A stretch of DNA of 64,000 nucleotides from Salipiger marinus. Its GTDB lineage: Bacteria; Pseudomonadota; Alphaproteobacteria; Rhodobacterales; Rhodobacteraceae. Within the stretch, counting starts at the first letter, position 1. Each line of letters begins with the position of its first letter. Below, piece by piece: positions 8,835 to 18,200 of this stretch. A model generated the notes under the pieces. It had not been told where the DNA came from and searched no databases. It worked only from the letters and a program-made list of their open reading frames with translations. Both the position numbers and the translations under genes were made by a program. The DNA lies in assembly GCF_900100085.1 (NCBI RefSeq), contig NZ_FNEJ01000025.1:18692-82691 (forward strand). The letters are read 5' to 3'.

Positions 8835-10010
8835 TCAGTCGATGCCGTCGAAGGCCCCGGGCGACAGCTCCTCCCAGAAGGTGGCGATGGCCTCGGCATT
8901 CAGGGCCGACATCCAGCCGTGCCGTTCGAAATCGTCCCTCCGTGCCCCGTCGAGCCGGGCCATGAACAGCCGCTTGTCGGCATCCCGCTGGGTCGGCTTG
9001 CGGGCGGCGGCCAGATCGCGGATCCGCTCCAGCTTTCGCGCTCTGGTTGTGCTGGGAGCGGCGTTTCGTGGCGAAACCTCCGAGCCATAATCCTCGCGCA
9101 GAGCTTTGGTCAGATAGCCCACGGCGTTCTTCACCCCGTCCTGACCCGCGACATAATCGAGCTTCTGCCGGACGTGATCCGCCCCATGCTCCCCCAGCCA
9201 TTGCCGCGCCAGCCGGTCCGACACCCCAAGCCCGCGCAGCCGCGCATAAAGATCGGTGCTCCGCAGCCCCTCGCCGTCATCAAGATCGAGGATCGACAGC
9301 TGCGGATTCTCGGCGATCAGGAAGCGGATGTCGGTGACCGTGCGGCCCATCTTGCGGGTCTCGGGGGTCAGCAGGATGTTCGAGGTCTTGTTCACCTCCG
9401 CCACGGCAGGCTTGATGATCTTGGCATTCAGCTGCTTGTAGACATCATAGTAAGGGCTGTCGGCCACCCCCATCAGACGGCGGAACAGATCAAGCGACCA
9501 CCAGCCGGTGGAGCCGGTCCGCACGAAGCGATAGCAGTTCTCGTAAAGCGCCAGCGCATGGCCAGAGGTGAAGCGCCGCTGGATGTTGAGGTTGATCAGG
9601 GCAAACACCTTGGGGTCGTGCAGCTTCTCCGCCAGCGCCGGGGAGTAGGCATATTCGCAGACCCCGCCTTTCAGCTTGGCATAGGACAGCAGCGCCGAAA
9701 CCCCCCATTCCTGCTGACCCTTCTCGTCCAGCATGTCCCATTCCGCCACCGTTTCGGCCAGCCCGCGCAGGCTGGCCTTCAGCGTCTCCATGTCGTTCGA
9801 ATTATACCCGATCATCAGGCAGAGCGTGCGCGCATCAATCTGGTGCCGCGGCTGCGAGGTCAGCGTGTCATAGGCATTGAGCAGCAGCACGTTGCTGAGC
9901 TTGCGCTGCAGCAGCGTCAGCTTGCCGGACACATGGATCGCCGCCACATGTTTCTTCACGGCACCACGGCGCAGCGGACCGCTGAGCCTGTCGCGGGGAA
10001 TGTCGTCCAT
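8835..10010 (-). CDS. Plasmid replication initiator, Rep_3-like family
   Basis: A 391-residue protein whose N-terminal part (GKLTLLQRKLSNVLLLNAYDTL, with LCLMIGYNSNDMETLKASLRGL downstream) resembles the winged-helix initiators that bind iterons to start theta replication in plasmids. The middle (FALINLNIQRRFTSGHALALYENC) is also typical of this group. The C-terminus is basic and charged. ATG at 10010 was chosen because homology begins there. It is divergent from parA across a 580-bp gap containing repeats and an AT-rich stretch, the usual place for oriV. A parS-like palindrome lies inside the gene at 9063-9077. The exact Rhodobacterales compatibility group cannot be fixed by eye. Confidence 0.85.
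   Translation of the reverse strand: MDDIPRDRLSGPLRRGAVKKHVAAIHVSGKLTLLQRKLSNVLLLNAYDTLTSQPRHQIDARTLCLMIGYNSNDMETLKASLRGLAETVAEWDMLDEKGQQEWGVSALLSYAKLKGGVCEYAYSPALAEKLHDPKVFALINLNIQRRFTSGHALALYENCYRFVRTGSTGWWSLDLFRRLMGVADSPYYDVYKQLNAKIIKPAVAEVNKTSNILLTPETRKMGRTVTDIRFLIAENPQLSILDLDDGEGLRSTDLYARLRGLGVSDRLARQWLGEHGADHVRQKLDYVAGQDGVKNAVGYLTKALREDYGSEVSPRNAAPSTTRARKLERIRDLAAARKPTQRDADKRLFMARLDGARRDDFERHGWMSALNAEAIATFWEELSPGAFDGID
9063..9077. promoter_or_regulatory. parS-like palindrome within the rep gene
   Basis: GTTTCGTGGCGAAAC consists of arms GTTTCG and CGAAAC around three bases. It resembles the GTTTC...GAAAC core of bacterial parS sites bound by ParB. The same sequence in reverse complement occurs inside parA at 11292-11308. 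Function as centromere is inferred. Confidence 0.5.
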
Positions 10011-10590
10011 GAACGGCCTTCTGTCTGCTCTGGCCCGGAGGCGGAATGGGGCCGGGAAAGGCTGCGCGAGTCGCCCCTGCTCCCGGTCGCGCCAGTGTCG
10101 GGGAAAAGGTATCCGCTGACAAGACCGGCTCTGGCACCTTGAACCGCCCCCGAAAACGGGCACCTTGCGGGAAAGCCGAGCCTCCAAAGGTATCCATTTG
10201 CAGGAACCAGCCCCGGAGAGACCGCCGCGATTCGCGGGCCAGAGAGCCTGTTGCGGCGAAAAACCACCCCAAACCACCCCTCAGAGTCAAAAAACCCTCG
10301 CCAGACCGGGAATCAGCACCCGTGATCCCGAAAACGGGTGCCCTTGCCCCTGTATCCGGGCGCCCGGAATCCTGTCCACGGGCACCCGTCCGGGTGTAAC
10401 GCGTTAACTTCTCAGTATTTATCTTGGGCTAAAGATCTTAAAAGACTCAAATATCCTCAAACATACCGATGCTGTTTCGTCTCAATGATCCCGGAAAAGA
10501 GCTGCGCCTTGCCAGGCCGATTCACTTCCCGCCCGGCATGTGCCATAGATGGCCGCATATCGCGTCGAACAGCGCACATGGCGAGGCTTC
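10011..10590. other. Rep-parA intergenic region, probable replication origin
   Basis: No gene is visible in this gap between divergent rep and parA. It holds repeated elements: CCCGAAAACGGG at 10149-10160 and 10327-10338, each followed by a GGCACC-like or GGTGCCC word; a further GGGCACCCG at 10380-10388; AAAGGTATCC at 10105-10114 and 10186-10195; and a tandem AAACCACCCC at 10261-10280. An AT-rich stretch follows at about 10400-10470. Repeats plus an AT-rich segment beside a Rep_3-type gene are what an iteron-regulated origin looks like. The repeats are not perfect iterons, so the assignment is moderate. Divergent promoters for rep and parA should also lie here. Confidence 0.5.
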
Positions 10591-11994
10591 ATGGCACATA
10601 AACCGGGCACGCCGCCCAAGGCAGACCTGCCACCCTATTTCAACATAGACCCGGCGGAGGCGGCGGAAAAGCTGTCCGCGCCCATCGACACCGCGCGTTT
10701 TGCCAAGGCTGCGGCCTTTGCCATGCGCGGGCGCGACGATCTCGCCCGCCGTGGCTACGCGCCTGACGGCACCAAGCGGCTGCGCAAATTCTCCACATGG
10801 GAAGTCTGCCGCTACCTGATCCCGGTCAATGCCGCGCATCTACGCCGCGTATTGCGACAGAACCCGGATCTGCCGCAGGGCGAAGGTGAAAGCGGCTCCA
10901 AATGGTATACGTTGGGAGAGGTGCTGCGCCTGCGCGACCATTTCGCCGAGGAAGGCGCCAAGGACCGGGAATATCGCGCATGGCGGCCCGAGGGCCTGCC
11001 CGCCAAGGTCGTCGCGGTGGCGAATTTCAAGGGTGGCGTCGGCAAGACCTCGACCTGCGCGCATCTGGCCATGTCGGCCGCACTTGACGGCTACAAGGTG
11101 CTGGTCATTGACCTGGACAGCCAGGGCTCAATGACCTCGATCATGGGCGGCAAGGTCGAGGATGAATGGCAGACGGTGTTCCCGATGCTGGCCCGGGACT
11201 ATGCCCTGCATCTTCAGGCGGAAAACGACGTGCGCGCGGCGAGCGGGCAGAGTCCTTACCAATTTGATGAGACGCTGACCGCTGCCTTAGAGGTTTCGCC
11301 ACGAAACCTTGTCCAGAAGACTCACTGGCCGAACATCGACCTGATCGGTGCGCAGCTGAATCTCTACTGGGCGGAGTTTCAGGTGCCGGTCTGGCGGATG
11401 CAGTCGCTGAGTTGGCCGCTCTGGGATGCGCTGACCCATGCGCTGGAGGATGGCGGCATGCTGGCCGAGTATGACATCATCCTGCTCGATACGCCGCCCG
11501 CGCTTGGCTATCTGACCATCAACGCGCTGTCGGCGGCGGATATCCTGCTGGTGCCGCTGGGCGCCTCGTTTCTGGAGTTTGACAGCACGGGCCGGTTCTT
11601 CGACATGATCTATTCGACCTTCGCCTCGATCGAGGATGGCGAAAATCGCGTGCGCCGCGCCGATGGCCTGCCGGAGATGCGGTTCGAATGGGACGCGGTG
11701 CGGGCGCTGGTGACGCGGTTCGACGCGGCGCAGCAGACCGATCTGGCCAATGTCATCCAGGCCTATTTCGGGGATTTCATGACCACCTACCGGCAGGAGA
11801 TGACCGCGATGGTGGGGCAGGCGGGCGAGCAGGTCTCGGGCATCTACGAGACCGATTACCGCGATTTCAACCGCGACACCTATGTGCGCGGACGCGAAAC
11901 CTTTGACCGCACATGGGCCGAGGTCAAGGAAGTGATCCTTGGCACATGGTGGCGGGACCAGCAGATGATGGCGGCAGAGCGGGAGGCGGTCTGA
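10591..11994 (+). CDS. parA: ParA-family partition ATPase
   Basis: Segregation ATPase that works with ParB and parS to partition the replicon. From the ATG at 10591 the protein has 467 residues: a 140-residue N-terminal helix-turn-helix/regulatory region, then the ParA domain with the deviant Walker A KGGVGKTST, Walker A' VIDLDSQGS and Walker B IILLDTPPALG. The long N-terminus fits plasmid type Ia ParA proteins, which also repress their own operon. I chose 10591 (CGAGG a few bases upstream) over an in-frame ATG at 10549 that lacks a ribosome site. parB follows with a 1-bp stop/start overlap. A parS-like palindrome lies inside the gene. Confidence 0.92.
   Translation: MAHKPGTPPKADLPPYFNIDPAEAAEKLSAPIDTARFAKAAAFAMRGRDDLARRGYAPDGTKRLRKFSTWEVCRYLIPVNAAHLRRVLRQNPDLPQGEGESGSKWYTLGEVLRLRDHFAEEGAKDREYRAWRPEGLPAKVVAVANFKGGVGKTSTCAHLAMSAALDGYKVLVIDLDSQGSMTSIMGGKVEDEWQTVFPMLARDYALHLQAENDVRAASGQSPYQFDETLTAALEVSPRNLVQKTHWPNIDLIGAQLNLYWAEFQVPVWRMQSLSWPLWDALTHALEDGGMLAEYDIILLDTPPALGYLTINALSAADILLVPLGASFLEFDSTGRFFDMIYSTFASIEDGENRVRRADGLPEMRFEWDAVRALVTRFDAAQQTDLANVIQAYFGDFMTTYRQEMTAMVGQAGEQVSGIYETDYRDFNRDTYVRGRETFDRTWAEVKEVILGTWWRDQQMMAAEREAV
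11292..11308. promoter_or_regulatory. parS-like palindrome within parA
   Basis: GGTTTCGCCACGAAACC has 7-bp arms around CCA and is the reverse complement of the palindrome in the rep gene (15 of 15 core bases). Two copies of such a sequence within one rep-parAB module suggest ParB-binding centromere sites. Confidence 0.5.
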
Positions 11995-13079
11995 TGGCAA
12001 AACGGCGGAAACTCGAGGCACCCTCGCCGGAGGATCTGACCCGGCTGGAAGAGGAATTCCGGCGCGACAGCGCCCGGGGTCCGATGAGCGCCCCGATTGC
12101 GCAGGTGGCCGCCGAGGCCGCGACCCATCACGATCCGCGCCCTGCCCCGCAGCGGGCCGAGGCCGCCAAGGACCGCGCCGATGCGGAACGGCTGCGCACC
12201 GCCGAAGGCCGCGGTCTGGTGATGCTGGAACTGCCACTGGACCAGATCGATGCCGATGCGCTGGTGCGCGACCGGGTGGTGCTGGATGCCGAAGAGATGG
12301 ACGAGCTGAAAGCCTCCATCGCCAAGGGCGGGCTGCGCCTGCCGATCGAGGTCTTTGCCACCCCCGACGATCCGCGCGGCTTCCGCTATGGCCTGCTGTC
12401 GGGCTACCGGCGGCTGAAGGCGGTGCGCGACCTGCACGCGCTGACCAAGGATCCGCGCCATGCCACGATCAAGGCGGTGCTGCGCGATCCCGCCGCCATG
12501 GGCGGCACCTTTGCCGCGATGATCGAAGAGAACGAGATCCGCGCCTCGCTGTCGCAGTTCGAACGCGGGCGGATCGCGGTGATCGCGGCGCAGCAGGGCG
12601 CGTTCGTGAATACCGAAGAGGCGGTGAACGCGCTCTTCCCCATGGCCTCCAAGGCGAAGCGGTCGAAGATCCGCAGCTTTGCGCTGATCTTCGAGGAACT
12701 GGGCGACATGCTGACCTTTCCCGATCTCATCAAGGAGAAGGAGGGGCTGCGGATCGCCACGGCGCTGCGCGAGGGGGCCGAGGCGCGGCTGCGCGAGGCG
12801 CTGGCGGTGCGCGTGCCCGAGACCCCGGCGGAAGAGGCCGAGATGATTGCGGCAGCCCTGGACGGGGTGGCCCCCGTGGCGGACAAAAGCCGGGGCGGGC
12901 GCCCGAAAAAGGCCGCCCCGCCGCCGCGCCCGCGGCCGCTGCGGTCTGGCCTGACGCTGGAGGCGGAGCAGGATCGCGGCGGCTGGCTGATCCGGCTGCG
13001 CGGCGGGCGGGTCGACCGGGCGCTGGTCGAGGTCGCGATGTTCGAGCTGGAGCGGCTGCTGGGTCCGGCGGAGGACTGA
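11994..13079 (+). CDS. parB: ParB-family partition protein
   Basis: DNA-binding partner of ParA; 361 residues. The ParB/Srx-type N-terminal domain spans roughly 75-180 with SGYRRLKAVRDL and IEENEIRASLSQFERGR, the CTPase/clamp region of ParB proteins. A helix-turn-helix region follows, and the C-terminus (about 270-360) has a proline/basic linker and a dimerisation-like end. ATG at 11994 shares one base with the parA stop, so translation is coupled. An intergenic gap of about 70 bp separates it from the unrelated amidohydrolase, marking the end of the replicon module. Confidence 0.92.
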   Translation: MAKRRKLEAPSPEDLTRLEEEFRRDSARGPMSAPIAQVAAEAATHHDPRPAPQRAEAAKDRADAERLRTAEGRGLVMLELPLDQIDADALVRDRVVLDAEEMDELKASIAKGGLRLPIEVFATPDDPRGFRYGLLSGYRRLKAVRDLHALTKDPRHATIKAVLRDPAAMGGTFAAMIEENEIRASLSQFERGRIAVIAAQQGAFVNTEEAVNALFPMASKAKRSKIRSFALIFEELGDMLTFPDLIKEKEGLRIATALREGAEARLREALAVRVPETPAEEAEMIAAALDGVAPVADKSRGGRPKKAAPPPRPRPLRSGLTLEAEQDRGGWLIRLRGGRVDRALVEVAMFELERLLGPAED

Positions 13080-13148
13080 GCCCGCGGCTGGACATCGCGG
13101 GGGCGGGCGGTCATGGTCGGGCGCGTTGATCTGATCCGGAGCCTGCCC

Positions 13149-14303
13149 ATGTCTGTCCTGCCCGACATCGCCGCCTTTGCCGATGACCTGACCGCCCTGC
13201 GCCACGATTTCCACCGCCACCCCGAAATCGGGTTTCAGGAACACCGCACCGCCGCCCGCATCGCGGATCTGCTGCGCGGCTGGGGGGTGGAGGTGACCAC
13301 CGGCATCGGCGGCACCGGCGTGGTGGGGGTGCTGGAGGGCAGCCGTCCCGGGCGCACCATCGGGCTGCGGTCGGACATGGACGCGCTGCCGATGGAGGAG
13401 CGGACCAACCTGCCCTATGCCTCGGTCAATCCCGGGGTGTTCCATGGCTGCGGCCATGACGGCCATATGACCATGCTGCTGGGGGCGGCGCGGTATCTGG
13501 CGCAGCGCCGCGATTTTGCCGGGCGCGCGGTGTTCATCTTCCAGCCTGCCGAGGAAGGTCTGGGTGGCGCGCGGGCGATGCTGGCGGACGGGCTGTTCGA
13601 CCGCTTTCCCTGTGACGAGCTGTATGGCCTGCACAATTCGCCCTATAGCGCGTTTGGCCGGGTGTCGGTGCGGCCGGGACCGGCGCAGGCCGGTGCGGGC
13701 TTTTTCGACATCACGATCACGGGGCAGGGGGCGCATGGCGCCATGCCGCAGATGAGCCGTGATCCGGTGCCCGCCGCGGGCCTGCTGATCGGGGCGCTGC
13801 AGCAGATCGTGGCGCGGCGCATCGATCCCAACCATCAGGCGGTGGTGTCGGTCACCCAGATGCAGGCGGGATCGGCCTATAACGTCATTCCCGACCGGGC
13901 GGTGCTGTCGGGCACCACGCGGTTTTTCCACGAGCCGGACGAGCCGCTGATCGTGGCCGAGATGGAGGCCGCCTGTGAGGGGGTGGCGCGGATCTGCGGG
14001 CTGGAGGTGGCGCTGGATCACCGCCACATCTTTTCCGTGCTGCGCAACGACCCCGAGCGCACCGCCGACCTGATCGCCGTCGCGCAGGAACTGGTGGGTG
14101 ATCAGGCGCAGGCCGATGCCGAGCCCACCATGGGATCAGAGGATATGGCCGATCTGCTGGCGGTGGTGCCGGGCGCCTTTTTCAATCTGGGCCATGGCAG
14201 CGGGGTGCCGCTGCACAATCCGGGCTTTGTGCTGGATGACGCGATCCTGCCGGTGGGGGCCAGCCTGCATGCGCGGATCGTCGAGCGGCGCGGCGCCGCC
14301 TGA
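13149..14303 (+). CDS. M20-family amidohydrolase (hippurate hydrolase/aminoacylase type)
   Basis: Metal-dependent hydrolase of N-acyl or N-aryl amino acids; 384 residues, the family norm. Visible motifs are RHDFHRHPEIGFQE near the start, RSDMDALPM, GCGHDGHMTMLLGAA and FQPAEEGLGGA (binuclear metal site), and LGHGSGVPLHNPGF at the end, with the HGAMP motif in the lid region. ATG at 13149 is preceded by GGAG at 13138. No signal peptide, so cytosolic. It has its own strong terminator and lies next to hydantoinase and ABC importer genes, fitting use of N-substituted amino acids, but the substrate is not known. Confidence 0.9.
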   Translation: MSVLPDIAAFADDLTALRHDFHRHPEIGFQEHRTAARIADLLRGWGVEVTTGIGGTGVVGVLEGSRPGRTIGLRSDMDALPMEERTNLPYASVNPGVFHGCGHDGHMTMLLGAARYLAQRRDFAGRAVFIFQPAEEGLGGARAMLADGLFDRFPCDELYGLHNSPYSAFGRVSVRPGPAQAGAGFFDITITGQGAHGAMPQMSRDPVPAAGLLIGALQQIVARRIDPNHQAVVSVTQMQAGSAYNVIPDRAVLSGTTRFFHEPDEPLIVAEMEAACEGVARICGLEVALDHRHIFSVLRNDPERTADLIAVAQELVGDQAQADAEPTMGSEDMADLLAVVPGAFFNLGHGSGVPLHNPGFVLDDAILPVGASLHARIVERRGAA

Positions 14304-14334
14304 CCGCTTGACTGCCAAAAACTTGGGCAAAGAC

Positions 14335-14364
14335 GCCCGCCGGTTTGCGCCGGCGGGTTTTTTT
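14335..14364 (+). terminator. Intrinsic terminator after the M20 amidohydrolase gene
   Basis: Arms CCCGCCGG (14336-14343) and CCGGCGGG (14350-14357) around a 6-base loop are followed by seven T residues. It lies 33 bp after the stop at 14303. Confidence 0.9.
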
Positions 14365-14422
14365 CTGCCGGGGCGCGACTTCGGGCTTGCCCTAGCGGCA
14401 GCAAATATGCTCCGTTATGCGA

Positions 14423-14432
14423 AACCATGGTT
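14423..14432. promoter_or_regulatory. Palindrome upstream of the IclR-type gene, candidate operator
   Basis: AACCATGGTT is a perfect 10-bp palindrome 27 bp before the ATG of the regulator and lies in a short A/T-richer stretch. IclR-family proteins commonly bind palindromes here and repress their own operon. The site is only a candidate. Confidence 0.3.
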
Positions 14433-14459
14433 CCATAAATCCGAACAAACGGGAGGCCC

Positions 14460-15215
14460 ATGTCCACGCTCACCAATGCCGCCGAGGTTCTGCGCCTGTT
14501 TGGCTCCGGCTGTCACGCGATCACCGTGACCGAGGTGGGCGCGCGGCTGGGGCTGCCCAAGGCCTCGGCCTCGCGGCTGATGAAGGCGATGCGGGAATGC
14601 GGGATGCTGGAGACCATCGGCGACAGCCGACAGCACCGGCCCGGCGCCATGATGCTGGATCTGGCAGCAGCGTTCCGGCAGTCGTCGAGCCTGATGCGCG
14701 ACGCGGCGGAGGCGGTGGCGGCGGTGACGCGGCAGTATGGCCATACCGGATACATCTCCATCCGCATCGGGCAGGAGGTGACGGCGGTGGTCGATTTCGA
14801 GGGCACCGCCGCGCTGCGCGTGGTGTCCAATATCGGCCAGCATCTGCCCGCGCATCTGGCCGCCACGGGCCGGGCGCTGCTGGCGCGGCTGCCCGAGACG
14901 GATCTGGCCGCGCTTTATGCCGGGCATTCCGATCTGGACACCATCCTGCCGCGCATCGCCGCCTGCCGCGCGCAGGGCTATTCGCTGTCGATTCAGGAGA
15001 CCACTCCGGGGGTCGAGGGCATTTCGGTCGCCGTGGGCGACCCCGGGACGGGCGAGGCGGTGGCGCTGTGCCTTGTCTATCCACATGCGGTGGTGACACC
15101 GCAGGACCGTGACGCGATGATCGCGGCCCTTGGCGCGCGCGCCGCAGATCTGGCGCAGCGCTTTGGCGATCCGATCTTCCGCGCCCCCGATTTCAGCAAC
15201 AGGACGACCCCATGA
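14460..15215 (+). CDS. IclR-family transcriptional regulator
   Basis: A 251-residue DNA-binding regulator. Residues 1-60 form a winged helix-turn-helix (VTEVGARLGLPKASASRLMKAM) and residues 75-240 the IclR effector domain (TGYISIRIGQEVTAVVDFEG, LPAHLAATGRALLA). ATG at 14460 follows GGGAGG with good spacing. It overlaps the hydantoinase gene by 4 bp (ATGA), so it is the first gene of the operon and probably controls it in response to an imported or hydrolysed substrate. A palindrome lies between the terminator of the preceding gene and this start. Confidence 0.88.
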   Translation: MSTLTNAAEVLRLFGSGCHAITVTEVGARLGLPKASASRLMKAMRECGMLETIGDSRQHRPGAMMLDLAAAFRQSSSLMRDAAEAVAAVTRQYGHTGYISIRIGQEVTAVVDFEGTAALRVVSNIGQHLPAHLAATGRALLARLPETDLAALYAGHSDLDTILPRIAACRAQGYSLSIQETTPGVEGISVAVGDPGTGEAVALCLVYPHAVVTPQDRDAMIAALGARAADLAQRFGDPIFRAPDFSNRTTP

Positions 15216-18200
15216 CCTCTGCATCTTCCCGCTGGCGCGTCGGTTTCGACATTGGCGGCACCTTCACCGATTTTGTGCTGTATGATGGCCAGAACGCGCA
15301 GGTGGCGCTGCACAAGCGTCTGACCACGCCGCATGATCCGTCCGAGGCGGCGCTGCTGGGGCTGCGGGAACTGCTGGAGATGAACGGCATCACCCATGCC
15401 GACGTGTCCGAGATCGTGCATGGCACCACGCTGGTCACCAATGCGGTGATCGAACGCAAGGGCGCGCCGGTGGGGCTGATTACCACCGAAGGGTTCCGCG
15501 ACATCCTCGAGATGGGCACGGAACAGCGTTATGACATTTACGACCTGTTCGTGACCTTCCCCGAGCCGCTGGTGCGCCGCGACATGCGGCTGGACGTGCC
15601 GGAGCGGGTGGATGCCGAAGGCCGGGTGCTGACGCCGCTGGACGAGGCGGCGGTGCTGCGCGCGGCGGGCGAGCTGGTGGCGCAGGGGGTGGAGGCGATC
15701 GCCATCGCCTTCCTGCATAGCTACATCAACCCCGCGCATGAACAGCGCGCCGCCGAGCTGATCCGGGCGGAATATCCGCAGGTGGCGGTATCGCTGTCCT
15801 CGGCGGTGGTGGCGGAGATGGGCGAATACGAACGGGTGGTGACGACCGCCGCCAACGCCTTTGTCCAGCCGCTGATGGTGCGGTATCTGACCAAGCTGGA
15901 AGGCGCGCTGACCGAGGCGGGCTTTGCGGGCGCGCTGCGGCTGATGCATTCGGCGGGCGGGCTGGTGTCGCTGGAAACGGCGCGGGATTTCCCGATCCGG
16001 CTGCTGGAATCCGGGCCTGCGGGCGGCGGGCTGGCGACGGCGCTGTTCGGCAAGGCGGCGGGGCTGGAGGATGTGATTTCCTTCGACATGGGTGGGACCA
16101 CCGCCAAGGCCTGCATGATCGAGAATGGCCGCGCCGAGGTGGCGCCGATGATGGAGGCCGCGCGCGTCCATCGCTTTACCAAGGGGTCGGGGCTGCCGAT
16201 CAAGGCGCCGGTGATCGAGATGATCGAGATCGGCGCGGGTGGCGGGTCCATCGCCGCGATTGACGAGGTGGGGCTGCTGAAGGTCGGCCCGCAATCCGCC
16301 GGATCCGATCCGGGCCCCGCCTGTTACGGCATGGGCGGGCTGCAGCCTACGGTGACCGACGCCAATCTGGTGCTGGGCTATTACGATCCGGGCTTCTTCC
16401 TTGGCGGGCGCATGGCGCTGGATCTGGACGCGGCGCGGGCTGCGGTGGGCCGCGTGGCCGAACCGCTGGGGCTGGGCATCGAGGAGGCCGCGCTTGGCAT
16501 CCACAAGGTCGTGGTGGAAAGCATGGCCTCTGCCGCGCGGGTGCATCTGGTGGAGCGCGGCAAGGATCCGAGGCAATATGCGATGGTGGGCTTTGGCGGC
16601 GCGGGTCCGGCCCATGCGGTCGATGTGGCGCGGGCCATGGGCATCGGATCGGTGCTGATCCCGCCCGCGTCCGGGGCGGCTTCGGCCTTGGGGTTCCTTG
16701 CGGCGCCGCTGTCGCACGAGGATGTGCGGTCGCGGCGGATGGAACTGGCGCCGGGTTTTGACGCCGATGCGCTGAACGGGATTCTGGAAGGGCTGGAGGC
16801 GGAGGGCCGTCACCATCTGACCCGGGCCGGGGTCGATCCGCAGGCGCTGGTGGTGGAACGCACCGCCGACATGCGGCTGGTCGGGCAGATGCACGAAATC
16901 ACCGTGGCGCTGCCCGAGGGCGCGCTGTCGGAGGCCAATCTGGACGAGATCCGCGCGCGCTTTGTCGCGGCCTATTCCGCGCGGTTTGCCGCCCCCTTCG
17001 AGGGTGCGCGCATCGAGGCGGTGAATTTCCGCACCCGCGTGTCGGGCCCGGTGCCGGATCTGGCGCTGACCGGCGCTGCGGGCGGCGGCGATGCGGCGGC
17101 GCAGATCAAGTCGACGCGGCTTTGTCATTTTGCCGAAGGGGCTTATGAGACGCCGGTCTATGACCGTTATGCGCTGCGCCCCGGCGACACGATCACCGGT
17201 CCCGCCATCATCGAGGAGCGGGAGTCCACCACCGTGGTCGGCCCCGCCGATACGGTGGAGATCGACGCGAGCCTGACGCTGTGCGTGCGGGTGGGCGCGC
17301 TGCCCGAGGCGGCGGCGCTGGTCACTGCCGACATGAGCCGCGCGCAGGCGGTGGCGCGGATCGAGGCCGATCCCATCGGGCTGGAAATCATGTGGTCGCG
17401 GCTGGTCAACGTGGTGGAAGAGATGTGGCTGACCGTCTGCCGCACCGCGTTTTCGCTGGTGATCGCGGAGAGTCAGGATTTTGCCTGCGAGCTGCTGGAT
17501 GCCGAGGGCGAGACGCTGGCGCATAGCCCGCGCGCCATGCCGGTGTTCAACCTGACGCTGCCGCGCGCGGTCAAGGCGCTGCTGGCGCGCTATCCGGCGG
17601 AGACGCTGAAGCCGGGCGACGTGCTGATCACCAACGATCCGTGGCTCTGTGCCGGGCATCTCTTCGACATCGCCATCGTCACGCCCGCCTTCCGCGATGG
17701 CAAGCTGGTGGGGCTGATGGGCACGGTGGGCCATGTCTCTGACATCGGCGGCACCAAGGACAGCCTGCGCGCCCGCGAGATCTATGAGGAAGGTCTGCAG
17801 ATCCCGCCGATGAAGCTCTGCGATGCCGGGGTGTGGAATGACAGCCTGATCGAGCTGATCCGCGAGAACGTGCGCAATGGCGATCAGGTGCTGGGCGACA
17901 TCTTCAGCTTTGTCGCGGCGAATGATCTGGGGGCGGGGCGGCTTTTGTCCTTCATGTCCGATTACGGGATGGAGGATCTGGGCGCGCTGGCCGAGGTGGT
18001 GCAGGGCCGGTCCGAACGCGCGATGCGCGCGGCCATCGCCGCCATTCCCGATGGCGAATACCGGTCGGTCATCACCAACAACCCGCTGGGCGAGGTGCTG
18101 AGCTATCCGGTGCTGGTGACGGTCGCGGGCGACAGCCTGAGTGTGGATTTTGACGGGGCGCCGCCGCAGCTGCCGCAGGGCGGGCTGAATTCCACGCTGA

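Noticed and set aside
8835..13079. RepABC-type replicon
   Set aside because: rep is divergent from parAB and Rep_3-like, not a RepC protein downstream of repAB in one operon.
11880..14027. Open frame of 715 codons on the minus strand across parB and the amidohydrolase
   Set aside because: It spans two clear plus-strand genes and their spacer, and its translation is compositionally biased with no domain.
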